A stretch of 64,000 bases of DNA from Lachnospiraceae bacterium (GTDB taxonomy: Bacteria > Bacillota > Clostridia > Lachnospirales > Lachnospiraceae), in assembly GCA_024403415.1 (NCBI GenBank), contig JAKSRY010000001.1, positions 124,001 to 188,000 on the forward strand, read 5' to 3'. The first letter of the stretch is position 1. Each line of letters opens with the position of its first letter. The notes under the pieces are model-generated. The model did no database searches. It saw nothing but the letters and a program-made list of their open reading frames with translations, and had not been told where the DNA came from. Both the position numbers and the translations under genes were made by a program. Below are positions 17,255-25,179 of the stretch, one piece after another.

Positions 17255-18343
17255 CTAAAACTCAAATGTTTCCATGTACTTCATATACTTAACAACCATT
17301 AATGCAATATGGAAAGTAATTGCATCATCAAAAATTCTAAGGTCAAGACCTGTTGATTTCTGAAGCTTATCCAGACGATAAACCAGGGTATTTCTATGTA
17401 TAAACAGCTGCCTTGATGTTTCGGATACATTTAAGCTGTTTTCAAAGAACTTATTAATAGTAGTCAGTGTTTCTTCATCAAAATTTTCAGGTGTCTTATC
17501 CTGGAATATTTCTTTGATGAACATTTTACACAATGGAAGAGGCAGCTGATAAATCAGACGGCCTATTCCAAGCTGGTCATAAGCAATTATATTCCTGTCT
17601 TCATAGAATATCTTTCCGACATCCATAGCCATTTTTGCTTCCTTATAGGAACGGCTTACCTCTTTAATTTCATGAACCATAGTTCCGTAAGCAACTCTGA
17701 CTCCGGTTACGCCTTCCTTCTCAAGACTTTTGACAATAGCAGTTGATGCCTTAACTATATCCTTTGCTGTGGATCCTTCAGAAAGATCCTTAACAATAAT
17801 AACATCCTTCTCATCAACAGCTGTAACAAAGTCTTTATTGTTGAAGCCAACACAGGCTCTTACTATTTCAAGAACATTAACATCTTTTTTTGTATCAGAC
17901 TCCATAACCATAACGACTCTTGGAAGGTCTGTTTCGATATGAAGTTTCTTCGATCTGCTGTAGATATCAATCAAAAGAAGATTATCCAGCAGGAGATTCT
18001 TAATGAAGTTATCTTTATCAAATCTCTCTTTATATGCCACCATCAGATTCTGAATCTGAAAAGCAGCCATTTTTCCTACAAGATAAGCATCTTCTCCCGA
18101 ACCTGAAACGACAAGAATATATTCTGCCAGATTATCATCAAATATTTTGAAATACTGGCACCCTTTTATTTCCTGTGAGTCCGCCGGTGATTTTGCAAAT
18201 TCTGCCGCAATATTACGATAGGACTCATGATTTGCAGAAGTAGTCGCAACTTCCTTTCCTTCAGAGTCGAGTACCGAAAAGTCAACCCTTGCGATATTCT
18301 TCATACCATCAATAGTATTCTGTAAAATCTGGTTAGAAATCAT
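17255..18343 (-). CDS. CdaR/PucR-family transcriptional regulator
   Basis: This 362-residue regulator has an N-terminal sugar-diacid-recognition-like domain (about 1-135), a central GGDEF-like PucR linker region (about 140-280) and a C-terminal HTH_30 domain (about 290-355, NVSETSRQLFIHRNTLVYRLDKL). CdaR-type proteins are activators of carbohydrate or glycerate use in other bacteria; here no such target is adjacent, and ftsE follows on the same strand 20 bases after its stop. GAGGGG precedes ATG 18343. Regulation of the downstream ftsEX cluster, or of xylan-derived uronic acid metabolism, are both conceivable; neither is shown. Confidence 0.85.
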   Translation of the reverse strand: MISNQILQNTIDGMKNIARVDFSVLDSEGKEVATTSANHESYRNIAAEFAKSPADSQEIKGCQYFKIFDDNLAEYILVVSGSGEDAYLVGKMAAFQIQNLMVAYKERFDKDNFIKNLLLDNLLLIDIYSRSKKLHIETDLPRVVMVMESDTKKDVNVLEIVRACVGFNNKDFVTAVDEKDVIIVKDLSEGSTAKDIVKASTAIVKSLEKEGVTGVRVAYGTMVHEIKEVSRSYKEAKMAMDVGKIFYEDRNIIAYDQLGIGRLIYQLPLPLCKMFIKEIFQDKTPENFDEETLTTINKFFENSLNVSETSRQLFIHRNTLVYRLDKLQKSTGLDLRIFDDAITFHIALMVVKYMKYMETFEF

Positions 18344-18543
18344 TATTTACCCCTCTCATACCAATAATGAAATGTTGCATACCATATTCAAAATTCTTTT
18401 TAGTATCTGTCTTGTTCAGTTTTACCAAAAAGAACTATTGTATTTCATCATTTTAACAAAATCATATTACATTTTAATATAAATGTGCAAAAAAATCCAT
18501 AAAACTTTGTGAACTTTTTGTGGTTTTTTAACATATATCACTT

Positions 18544-18551
18544 GCCGATAT
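18544..18551 (+). promoter_or_regulatory. Sigma-28 (SigD/FliA)-type -10 box before yjfB
   Basis: GCCGATAT is an exact match to the flagellar sigma factor -10 element. The expected -35 (TAAA) is not well matched at the usual distance (the region reads TTTT-TAAC), so the call rests on the -10 box and on the motility-family gene 76 bases downstream. The rest of 18344-18627 is AT-rich and holds no ORF. Confidence 0.6.
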
Positions 18552-18627
18552 AAATATTGTGCAGATATTTAACACAATATATTTTTGTGTTAAAATATCA
18601 AAACAAAGCATTGAAAGGAGTGATTGT

Positions 18628-18816
18628 ATGGACATAGCCGGATTATCTACATCATTGGCACAGGTTAATACTGTGAATCAGGTTAGTGTTGCCATGCTCA
18701 GCAAATCGCTGGACACTTCCGAGCAACAGGGTGCAAGTCTCATCTCTATGATGGATCGCTCTATGGAATTATCTGTTAACCCAAATGTTGGCAGTAATTT
18801 TGATATGAGTGTTTAA
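18628..18816 (+). CDS. yjfB: YjfB-family putative motility protein
   Basis: This 62-residue protein matches the YjfB motility family: it starts MDIAGLSTSLAQVN and contains VAMLSKSLDTSEQQG and a Met-rich helix before NPNVGSNFD. ATG 18628 is set by AAAGGAGTG seven bases upstream; the longer in-frame ORF from 18559 is rejected. The gene stands alone between the CdaR-type gene and a convergent gene, with a sigma-28-type -10 box upstream and a strong terminator downstream. Family members are thought to be linked to motility, but their biochemical role is unknown. Confidence 0.85.
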   Translation: MDIAGLSTSLAQVNTVNQVSVAMLSKSLDTSEQQGASLISMMDRSMELSVNPNVGSNFDMSV

Positions 18817-18843
18817 TAGAATCTGCATCTGAATTAACCAAAG

Positions 18844-18870
18844 AAAAAGTGTGCATTTTGCACACTTTTT
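18844..18870. terminator. Bidirectional terminator between yjfB and the CvfB-like gene
   Basis: A 12-bp stem AAAAAGTGTGCA/TGCACACTTTTT with a TTT loop provides T-runs on both strands. It serves yjfB (plus) and the gene ending at 18875 (minus). Confidence 0.92.
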
Positions 18871-18874
18871 CATT

Positions 18875-19510
18875 TTATTTGAGAAGACTGATTCCGTCCT
18901 CTTCAATCTTTATGATTCTCTTCTTAAACAGATTTCCGACTGATTTCTTAAAATCGTTTTTTGACATACCTGTCATCTTCTTAATGTCTTCCGGTGAGGA
19001 TTTGTCATTCAGTGAAAGATACCCCATATGATTCTTAAGGATGGTAAGAAGCACATCTGCATTCTTCTCATATCTGCCGGCTTTCTTTTCGTCCTCTGTT
19101 ATCCACATCGAAGCGCTGAGACGATTTGATCTGTCCACATAACAGCGAACACAAACCTCATCCCCGGCATTTACCACACCTTTCTGTTCACGATACGGAA
19201 GCAGCAGATCTTTTTCAAGCCCCCAGTCAAGAAATGCACCTATTTTACCATTTTCTTTAACTTTAAGGACTGCACACTCTCCGACATGAATAAGCGGATC
19301 TCTTACCGTTGCGATAAGTCTGTCTGAAGAATCCCTGTATATAAACACATCTATCGGATCCATTACCATAAGATCTTTAGGAACCTCTTTTCTTGGGAGG
19401 AGAACCTCATCCTCTTTACTTCTGTCAAGATCCGAAGTATCGGCAAGATATACTCCAAAATCCATTTTTCTTACCATAGTAAGCGTTTGTCTTTTTCCTA
19501 TCTCAATCAT
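18875..19510 (-). CDS. CvfB-like S1 RNA-binding protein
   Basis: This 211-residue protein resembles CvfB/YitL. S1-like beta-barrels cover about residues 1-140 (LTMVRKMDFGVYL, VKENGKIGAFLDWGLEKDLL) and a winged-helix domain ends the protein (about 150-208). CvfB of other Firmicutes is nearer 280-300 residues with three S1 domains; this one appears to have two, so it is a short form. The start overlaps the end of the thioesterase gene by 8 bases, indicating coupling. RNA binding is inferred from the fold; the target is unknown. Confidence 0.8.
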   Translation of the reverse strand: MIEIGKRQTLTMVRKMDFGVYLADTSDLDRSKEDEVLLPRKEVPKDLMVMDPIDVFIYRDSSDRLIATVRDPLIHVGECAVLKVKENGKIGAFLDWGLEKDLLLPYREQKGVVNAGDEVCVRCYVDRSNRLSASMWITEDEKKAGRYEKNADVLLTILKNHMGYLSLNDKSSPEDIKKMTGMSKNDFKKSVGNLFKKRIIKIEEDGISLLK

Positions 19511-20207
19511 TTATAAACTCCATTACTGCTACAGTCTCTTTCTCAGAGTCTTCTATAACAACTATTTTTTTATTATCAACATCACAGGAATTAATTTTTA
19601 ATATATCTCCTGCGTGTGCCTGCTTTCTGTACTCAACTCTAACGGTTCCAAAATCTTCTGTTCCGATTGCATCGAGCGCCATCTCAACATATTTAGCATT
19701 GTTAACATGCATATTTGAATCAAGATATCTGTTTGTAACCTTTAGCTCACATTGTGTGGTAAGTCCCTCCGGTATAAGAATCTTGGTTTTGGGCATATCT
19801 ATCGGAAGTTTTTCACCAAAAGGATAAACATTTACTATTTCATCTGTTACTCTGGCAGGTGTATTTTCTTTATAATTCAGCAGTATCCACAAGCTGTCAG
19901 CCATGGCTATCATCTCACCGCTTTCATCCTTCATATAATAGTTTCTGTTACAGAAAAATCCGTTTCTTTTATATGGATAGGTTCCGACCGTAAGCTTCTC
20001 ATTATACTTTGGATACCTTTTTACTACTACATGCCATTTTGACATAACCCAGACAAGATTCTTTTCGTGAAGCGCAAGAACTCCATTTCCAACAGTTGCA
20101 GACTGCAGTGTGGAACTGTCCTGAAACATATTGATTACACCATAAATATTCAATTTTTCGCGGAAATCTACTTCACTGTATCTTACCGGCATTTCAACTT
20201 CAAACAT
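19503..20207 (-). CDS. Acyl-ACP thioesterase
   Basis: This 234-residue double hot-dog protein hydrolyses acyl-ACP and releases fatty acids. The N-terminal half includes VRYSEVDFREKLNIYGVIN and the segment LVWVMSKWHVVVKRYPKY; the second half carries NRYLDSNMHVNNAKYVEM, where Asn and His match the catalytic N-x-H of acyl-ACP thioesterases. I place the start at ATG 20207 with CGGAG eight bases upstream instead of the in-frame TTG at 20231. It is coupled to the CvfB-like gene by overlap. Chain-length specificity cannot be inferred. Confidence 0.9.
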   Translation of the reverse strand: MFEVEMPVRYSEVDFREKLNIYGVINMFQDSSTLQSATVGNGVLALHEKNLVWVMSKWHVVVKRYPKYNEKLTVGTYPYKRNGFFCNRNYYMKDESGEMIAMADSLWILLNYKENTPARVTDEIVNVYPFGEKLPIDMPKTKILIPEGLTTQCELKVTNRYLDSNMHVNNAKYVEMALDAIGTEDFGTVRVEYRKQAHAGDILKINSCDVDNKKIVVIEDSEKETVAVMEFIND

Positions 20208-20272
20208 CTTATTTCTCCGATTGTCTGTCAAACTATATAGATATCAAAAAAGACATATTCCACTACAAATAA

Positions 20273-20764
20273 TTATGCCCAAGGGTCGGAAGCAACCGGC
20301 ACTCTTATATCCGAAAGGCACTGTATCTCAACCAGGAACCATTGTCCGGTTGATGGTTTCTTCCTTAGCTTAACCGATCTTTCAGAATCTGCTCCGCTGC
20401 TTTTTACATACATCGTAGCCCAGTTCTCTTCTGTGTATGAATATGGATTGTCCTTCACCTCAATTGTGTAAGGTACAGACATTGCATAACCGTTTTCGGG
20501 AGTTGCCCCTGCAAAGAAGGAATGAACCTTATACTGCTTTCCATTCAGTCTTTCCCTGATAAACTGCTTCTCATAATTGCTTACACTATCCGGTCCTTTA
20601 AGAAAATCAAGCATTTCAACCATTCCATCGAAATTGCTTTCAAAACTGCAAAGAGCTGCCATTGTCAAAGCCACTGTCTTAAATGGTGAATCAAGGTTAG
20701 CCTCAGGAAGTGCCTTTAACTCATCAAGATTTCCGGGTAATGTATTAAATGTAATTACAGCCAT
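20273..20764 (-). CDS. Cytosolic protein of unknown function (DUF6935-like)
   Basis: This is a 163-residue protein without signal or membrane segments. It starts MAVITFNTLPGNLDELKAL, has a helical first half, a beta-rich middle (YKVHSFFAGATPENGYAM, PYTIEVKDNPYSY) and a conserved-looking C-terminus ending FLVEIQCLSDIRVPVASDPWA. The composition and ending fit the DUF6935 group common in Lachnospiraceae; this is from memory. ATG 20764 has AAAGGAGATGG upstream; the Met two codons earlier lies too close to it. A TATAAT box lies about 55 bases upstream. It is separated by 65 bases from the thioesterase gene on the same strand. Confidence 0.65.
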   Translation of the reverse strand: MAVITFNTLPGNLDELKALPEANLDSPFKTVALTMAALCSFESNFDGMVEMLDFLKGPDSVSNYEKQFIRERLNGKQYKVHSFFAGATPENGYAMSVPYTIEVKDNPYSYTEENWATMYVKSSGADSERSVKLRKKPSTGQWFLVEIQCLSDIRVPVASDPWA

Positions 20765-20866
20765 GTCCATCTCCTTTTCAAAACAAATACCACAACTCGT
20801 TAATTATACAATACTCTTTATATTGTCGCTACTTAATATATTTATTCATAACATAATCAAATTGCA

Positions 20867-23515
20867 TCATCCTATTGATTTTCGAATATGACTGCCCTTC
20901 TCTGATTTATCTACGATAAGCTTGGTCGGAATTCGGTCCTGTAAAATCTGAACATGAGATATAATTCCAACCAGTCCGTTTGCGGCCTGAATGCTGTTAA
21001 GTATATTCATTGCATCAACGATTGAATTCTCATCCAAAGATCCAAAGCCCTCATCAATAAACAAAGCCTCTATCTTTATACCACTCTTCTGGGCAATGGT
21101 TGACATACCTATGGATAATGCCAGTGATGCAAGGAATTTTTCCCCTCCTGACAAAGTATTTACAAGTCGACCGTTACTGTCGTCGCTGTATCTGTCATAA
21201 ACCTTGAGGGCAAGGCCTCTCTTGTTGCTTCCCTGCACCTTATCATCCGATCTGAATAATCTGTATCTGCCATCATGTACAAGCTCAAGCATTTTGTTTG
21301 CAGCATGAATAACGGAAGAAAACATGATTCCAAGTACATATCTTTGGATTCCGGTTCCCGAATCTCCTCTAAGCTTTTTTGCAAAAATATAGTCTTCATC
21401 GGCTTCAATAACTGCTGACTCAATTCCTGCACCTTCTTTTCTCAGATTGTCGGCTTTATTTTTGAGTCTTGCTATTTCTCCGCTAATTTTAGCTCGCTGT
21501 CCTAAAATAACTTCCTTCTTCTCGGTCGCTGCCTTAAGAGTTTCTTTTATTTCGTTTTCATTAACAAAACTTTTATCTTTAAGTTCTTCCTTAATATTTG
21601 CAATACTTTCACCGCAATTCTTCAAATCTGCTGCATACTGTGATATTTCATTCTGAAGGGCATCGGTTTGTCCCTCCTCAAGAATTGATGCCATCACTTC
21701 CTCAAGCGTTGCGAAGCCATTCTCTGTTATTGCCTTATCAAGAGCTTCTTTTGCACAAAGATATTCTTTCTTGGAAGCATCCTTTTCTTTTACTGCTGCA
21801 TCTATTGCTGCCTTGGAATTGGTATGTTTATCCCTAAGCTGCTTTTCCTTTTCGGTAAGTTCTGTGAGAAGCTCATCATATGACTTAACCTTATTTGTAA
21901 GTTCAGCTATCCTTGCCTCAAGCTGCGACAGTGTTGATATGCCTTCTATAAGTCCGCTTAACCTGACATCGAAAGCAGCCTTAAAGGCTTTATATTCACC
22001 GGATGCTTTATTTGTCTCTTCAAGACATTTATCATGACTCTTCTTGGCTTCCTGCTGTTCAAGCATAAGCTTTTGCACATAATCATATGCTTTTTCTGCC
22101 TCTGCTTTCTTTTCGTCAGCCTCCTCTTTAGTAACCGCATCGTCTGCAATCTGCGCCTTCTTCGGGTGGGTTTTGCTTCCACAAACAGGGCACTCCATGC
22201 CATCCTCAAGATCTTTTGCAAGAGTACCGCTTATCTGTGCAATATAAGTATTCAGAAGCTCTCGCTGCTCATCATCAAGACGCGAATACTTTTTATTTGC
22301 ATCCGCAAGCCTTTGTGCATAACCTTCATAAAGATTTAGTGCTTCCTTTTCTTTGGCTTCCGCAGCTTTTAATATCTTTTCCAAAGCAGCTACTTCTTTA
22401 TTATCTTTATCTATATCCTCATAGTCTTTTTTCTTACCATCATATATAACAAGAGTAGCCTTTATCTCATCGATTTCACCCTTTTTTGCAATATGCTGAT
22501 TATACTCATCTGCAGCCGTATCAGCTTTTACTTTTATATCCTGTTCCGCTTTAACGGCTTCTTCATATGCCTTTTCCCTGTCGCTGAGATCTTTTGCTTT
22601 TTTATCACAGTCTGTTATGAAGGACTTCACCGAATCTGATTTCTTAGCAAGAGCAAGCTGTTCTTTTTTGACATCAATGTCATTTTTCATGTCATTAAGG
22701 ACTTCAAGTTTTTCTTCCTGTTTTCTCAAGTCTGAAAATCTGCCTGCAATTGTAAGTTCTCCCTGAAACATCTCAATTTTTTGCGACAGTTCATCTATTT
22801 CTTTAGACTCTGTTAATCCAAGAAGCTCCTCTTCCTTACTTTCAATAATCTTTTCGAGTTCCGCTATTGTATCGCATCCCTCTTCCAAAAGGCTGTTCGC
22901 TATTTTTTCTTTTACAGACCTCAGCTGTTCTTTTCTTTCGGCGCAGTTTTCATAGAACTTCTCTGCTATCTTTTGCCACTTTTCCTCCCCAAAAATGGAA
23001 GAAAGAATTTTTTCCTTTTGTTCCGAATCTGCTACCAGCAATTTTTCAAACTGCCCCTGAGGAAGTACAATAACCTGTCTGAACTGATCGTATTCCACCC
23101 CAACAAGTTCTACGGCTTTTGCATTAAGATCCTTCTCCTTCGGATTTTCCAGCAGATATATCCATTCGTCATCAACCTTCTCCATAAGGTTATAGGACGC
23201 TGAAAGATTCTTTCTTTTTCTTTCAAGACGTCTTTCAAAAATATATATTCTTCCGCCCGCTTCAAAAGTGAACTTAACAAAGGTTGTTGTATCAAAATCG
23301 GCATTAGTACATCTCATAGACTGAAAATCATTTCTAAGATTACCACTGCTTTTGCCATAAAGTGCAAAAGTCATGGCATCAAGAAGCATCGTCTTTCCGC
23401 TTCCTGTCTCACCGCAGATAAGAAACAGTCCTTTTGAAGACAAATCCTCAAAATCCACAAATTCATGTCCGGCATATGGCCCAAAGGCTTGAAATTCCAA
23501 CTGTAATGGTTTCAT
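20867..23515 (-). CDS. sbcC: Exonuclease SbcC (SMC-like ATPase)
   Basis: SbcC is the ATPase arm of the SbcCD nuclease that cuts hairpins and DNA ends. The 882 residues have an N-terminal half-site (FQAFGPYAGHEFVDF, Walker A GETGSGKTMLLDAMTFAL), long coiled coils on both sides of a zinc hook (CPVCGSKTHPKK, about residue 440), and the C-terminal half with LSGGEKFLASLAL and Walker B LFIDEGFGSLDE. It is shorter than E. coli SbcC but within the Firmicutes range. Its ATG overlaps the stop of sbcD (TAATG), so the two are coupled. Confidence 0.96.
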   Translation of the reverse strand: MKPLQLEFQAFGPYAGHEFVDFEDLSSKGLFLICGETGSGKTMLLDAMTFALYGKSSGNLRNDFQSMRCTNADFDTTTFVKFTFEAGGRIYIFERRLERKRKNLSASYNLMEKVDDEWIYLLENPKEKDLNAKAVELVGVEYDQFRQVIVLPQGQFEKLLVADSEQKEKILSSIFGEEKWQKIAEKFYENCAERKEQLRSVKEKIANSLLEEGCDTIAELEKIIESKEEELLGLTESKEIDELSQKIEMFQGELTIAGRFSDLRKQEEKLEVLNDMKNDIDVKKEQLALAKKSDSVKSFITDCDKKAKDLSDREKAYEEAVKAEQDIKVKADTAADEYNQHIAKKGEIDEIKATLVIYDGKKKDYEDIDKDNKEVAALEKILKAAEAKEKEALNLYEGYAQRLADANKKYSRLDDEQRELLNTYIAQISGTLAKDLEDGMECPVCGSKTHPKKAQIADDAVTKEEADEKKAEAEKAYDYVQKLMLEQQEAKKSHDKCLEETNKASGEYKAFKAAFDVRLSGLIEGISTLSQLEARIAELTNKVKSYDELLTELTEKEKQLRDKHTNSKAAIDAAVKEKDASKKEYLCAKEALDKAITENGFATLEEVMASILEEGQTDALQNEISQYAADLKNCGESIANIKEELKDKSFVNENEIKETLKAATEKKEVILGQRAKISGEIARLKNKADNLRKEGAGIESAVIEADEDYIFAKKLRGDSGTGIQRYVLGIMFSSVIHAANKMLELVHDGRYRLFRSDDKVQGSNKRGLALKVYDRYSDDSNGRLVNTLSGGEKFLASLALSIGMSTIAQKSGIKIEALFIDEGFGSLDENSIVDAMNILNSIQAANGLVGIISHVQILQDRIPTKLIVDKSEKGSHIRKSIG

Positions 23516-24657
23516 TAATCCAAAGCCTCCTTTTCATATAAACTTACTGCCTTATCAAACAATGACATCAGGTGTTCGCTAGGCTTCTCTTCCAGAATAT
23601 CCTCACAGAACCTTCCAAATACAGATTGAGGATCCATTTGAACCTGTTCATATTCCTCTATTGTCATTGTTATCTCAGCATCTTCCTTTTCAAGACTCTT
23701 TCCTGCAATTTCAAGAAGATTCTTATATCTTTCCCGAAGAGCTGACATAGCTTCAATTCCGACATATGTGTCAGTTACCTCGAGTCTCAAATATCCGTCA
23801 ACAATCTTATTGTCATAATCGGCTTTAAGAAGTTCCTCATAGCTTCCTCTAATCGTGTTTCGTGCATTAAGAGTCGGAAGCGGCACTATCTCCTGTCGAA
23901 AACTATCCGTGTCGATAATAGTTACACTCTTTTGCTGCTTTTCTTCCTTTCCAAAAGAATATGGCATCGGTGTTCCTGAATATCTTATCTTTTCACTAAT
24001 CTGCTGAGGACCATGTATATGGCCAAGTGCAACATAATCAAATCCATCGAACACCTTTGCACTCACCATTGTCGCGCGGCCTACTTCTGCTGCTCTATCA
24101 CTTACCGAGGTCTCAGCATTAACAATAAATGCATGCGACATAAGTATATTTTTATGACCTGGTATAAAACGCTCTCTATATTTATCAAGCACTATCTGAT
24201 ATGCGTCCTCTATGGAGTTGATATTATCTGCTTCGTCTTCATATATGGTCTTAACCTTATCAGTTGTAATCCATGGCAGCATAAATATATCCGTGTCACC
24301 AAAATTAACTATTGCAGGTTCTTTTGTTAGTGCTCCCTGCACATATAATCCGGCCTTTTTCAGAAGTTCACTCAACATGGATAATCTTTCAGCCCCATCA
24401 TGATTTCCTGCAATAATAAGTACAGGAATCCCAAGTTCCAGGCACATCTTTTCAATTGCCCGGTTATACAGATCTATCGCTTCTCTTGAAACAATACTTT
24501 TATCGTAAATATCTCCCGAAATCATAATTGCCTGAACCTTGTGTTCAACAGCTATATCACATATTTTTTCGATGAAAAATTTTTGATCGGCCGCATATGA
24601 AATTCCATTTCTAAAGGTCATTCCAAGATGCCAGTCAGATGTGTGTAATAGTTTCAT
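23515..24657 (-). CDS. sbcD: Exonuclease SbcD (Mre11-like)
   Basis: SbcD is the manganese-dependent nuclease subunit of SbcCD. The 380 residues contain all phosphoesterase motifs: HTSDWHLG (about 5-12), ISGDIYD, IIAGNHDGAE, LMSHAFI and LGHIHGPQ. The C-terminal capping domain is present. It is the first gene of sbcD-sbcC. The ATG at 24657 has TTTGGAGACGG upstream. A candidate RNA gene or leader with its own terminator ends 128 bases upstream; no separate sigma-A promoter is evident in the 24658-24784 gap, so expression may depend on read-through or on a promoter I cannot see. Confidence 0.96.
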   Translation of the reverse strand: MKLLHTSDWHLGMTFRNGISYAADQKFFIEKICDIAVEHKVQAIMISGDIYDKSIVSREAIDLYNRAIEKMCLELGIPVLIIAGNHDGAERLSMLSELLKKAGLYVQGALTKEPAIVNFGDTDIFMLPWITTDKVKTIYEDEADNINSIEDAYQIVLDKYRERFIPGHKNILMSHAFIVNAETSVSDRAAEVGRATMVSAKVFDGFDYVALGHIHGPQQISEKIRYSGTPMPYSFGKEEKQQKSVTIIDTDSFRQEIVPLPTLNARNTIRGSYEELLKADYDNKIVDGYLRLEVTDTYVGIEAMSALRERYKNLLEIAGKSLEKEDAEITMTIEEYEQVQMDPQSVFGRFCEDILEEKPSEHLMSLFDKAVSLYEKEALD

Positions 24658-24784
24658 TTCCCGTCTCCAAATAAGTTCTCAATAAAGAAAACATCTTTTT
24701 ACTCATCATGTGATGCAAACAACACTAGTCTTAAGATACAGTATTTTTTGTAAACAGCATCCTATATCATCATATCAAAGCAGA
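24658..24784. other. Gap between sbcD and the candidate RNA terminator
   Basis: This 127-base AT-rich stretch carries the sbcD ribosome site but no clear promoter, ORF with a ribosome site, or hairpin. Confidence 0.5.
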
Positions 24785-24812
24785 CAAAAAAAAGGAACTC
24801 TTTCGAGTTCCT
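24785..24812 (-). terminator. Terminator of the candidate RNA
   Basis: On the minus strand a perfect 8-bp stem with loop GAAA is followed by nine T. It is among the strongest terminators in the window and has no annotated gene in front of it. Confidence 0.9.
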
Positions 24813-24928
24813 ATAAAAGACGTTGCATTATTTTGTTTTTATATTGGATTTCATTTTTAGGTATAAGGGAAAAACTATATATCAAGGATTAGTTTTTAAA
24901 TAATGCAATGTTTTTTTACAATAAAAAT

Positions 24929-24964
24929 AGGCGCTTTGCACCGAAATGCAAAACGCCTTTGTTT
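24929..24964. terminator. Hairpin with T-runs on both strands
   Basis: An 11-bp stem with one mismatch (AGGCG-TTTGCA / TGCAAA-CGCCT) and a six-base loop. T-rich tails lie on both sides (TTTGTTT on plus, TATTTTTATT on minus). On the minus strand it would be the 5' hairpin of the candidate RNA; on the plus strand it could stop transcripts running antisense to it. Confidence 0.6.
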
Positions 24965-24971
24965 ACATTTA

Positions 24972-25000
24972 TAAATACTCGATTTTAAGGGATTTGTCAA
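24972..25000 (-). promoter_or_regulatory. Promoter of the candidate RNA
   Basis: TTGACA (24995-25000) with a 17-base spacer and TATTTA (24972-24977) on the minus strand. The -35 is perfect. No gene starts within 300 bases downstream except sbcD beyond the terminator. Confidence 0.75.
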
Positions 25001-25179
25001 GAGAAATTGGGAATTTTTGATACTTATTCTCTACTTAATATGCATTGGACAAAATATGGCTATACAAGAGTAGAGAAAATTTTTCTCTGATGATATCATT
25101 ATAAAAATGCTTCATCCATTTTTTACAACCACATTTAACGATAATAGGAATACTGATATAGCAATAATAATAAAAATAT
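25001..25179. other. AT-rich upstream region of the SpoU methyltransferase with overlapping dyads
   Basis: Two inverted repeats share one arm: TTCTCTACT (25027-25035) with AGTAGAGAA (25069-25077), and AGAGAAAA (25072-25079) with TTTTCTCT (25081-25088). They are mutually exclusive if transcribed. A possible promoter TTTAAC-17-TATAGC ends near 25162. No ORF with a ribosome site is seen. Confidence 0.45.

Larger units (their letters stand above)
24785..24965 (-). ncRNA. Candidate small RNA or structured leader upstream of sbcD
   Basis: A strong promoter (24972-25000) would start a minus-strand transcript near 24965. A 5' hairpin (AGGCG/CGCCT plus TTTGCA/TGCAAA, 24929-24958) is followed by an 11-base inverted repeat TTGCATTATTT/AAATAATGCAA (24898-24908 with 24823-24833), and the transcript ends at a perfect 8-bp hairpin AGGAACTC/GAGTTCCT (24793-24812) followed by nine T. 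No ORF with a ribosome site exists inside. About 180 nt is a typical small-RNA size. It could equally be a regulated leader of sbcDC in which the last hairpin acts as an attenuator. I match it to no known RNA family. Confidence 0.55.

Noticed and set aside
24710..24892. 60-codon plus-strand ORF upstream of sbcD
   Set aside because: It crosses the strong terminator hairpin and the inverted repeat of the candidate RNA and has no ribosome site or domain pattern.
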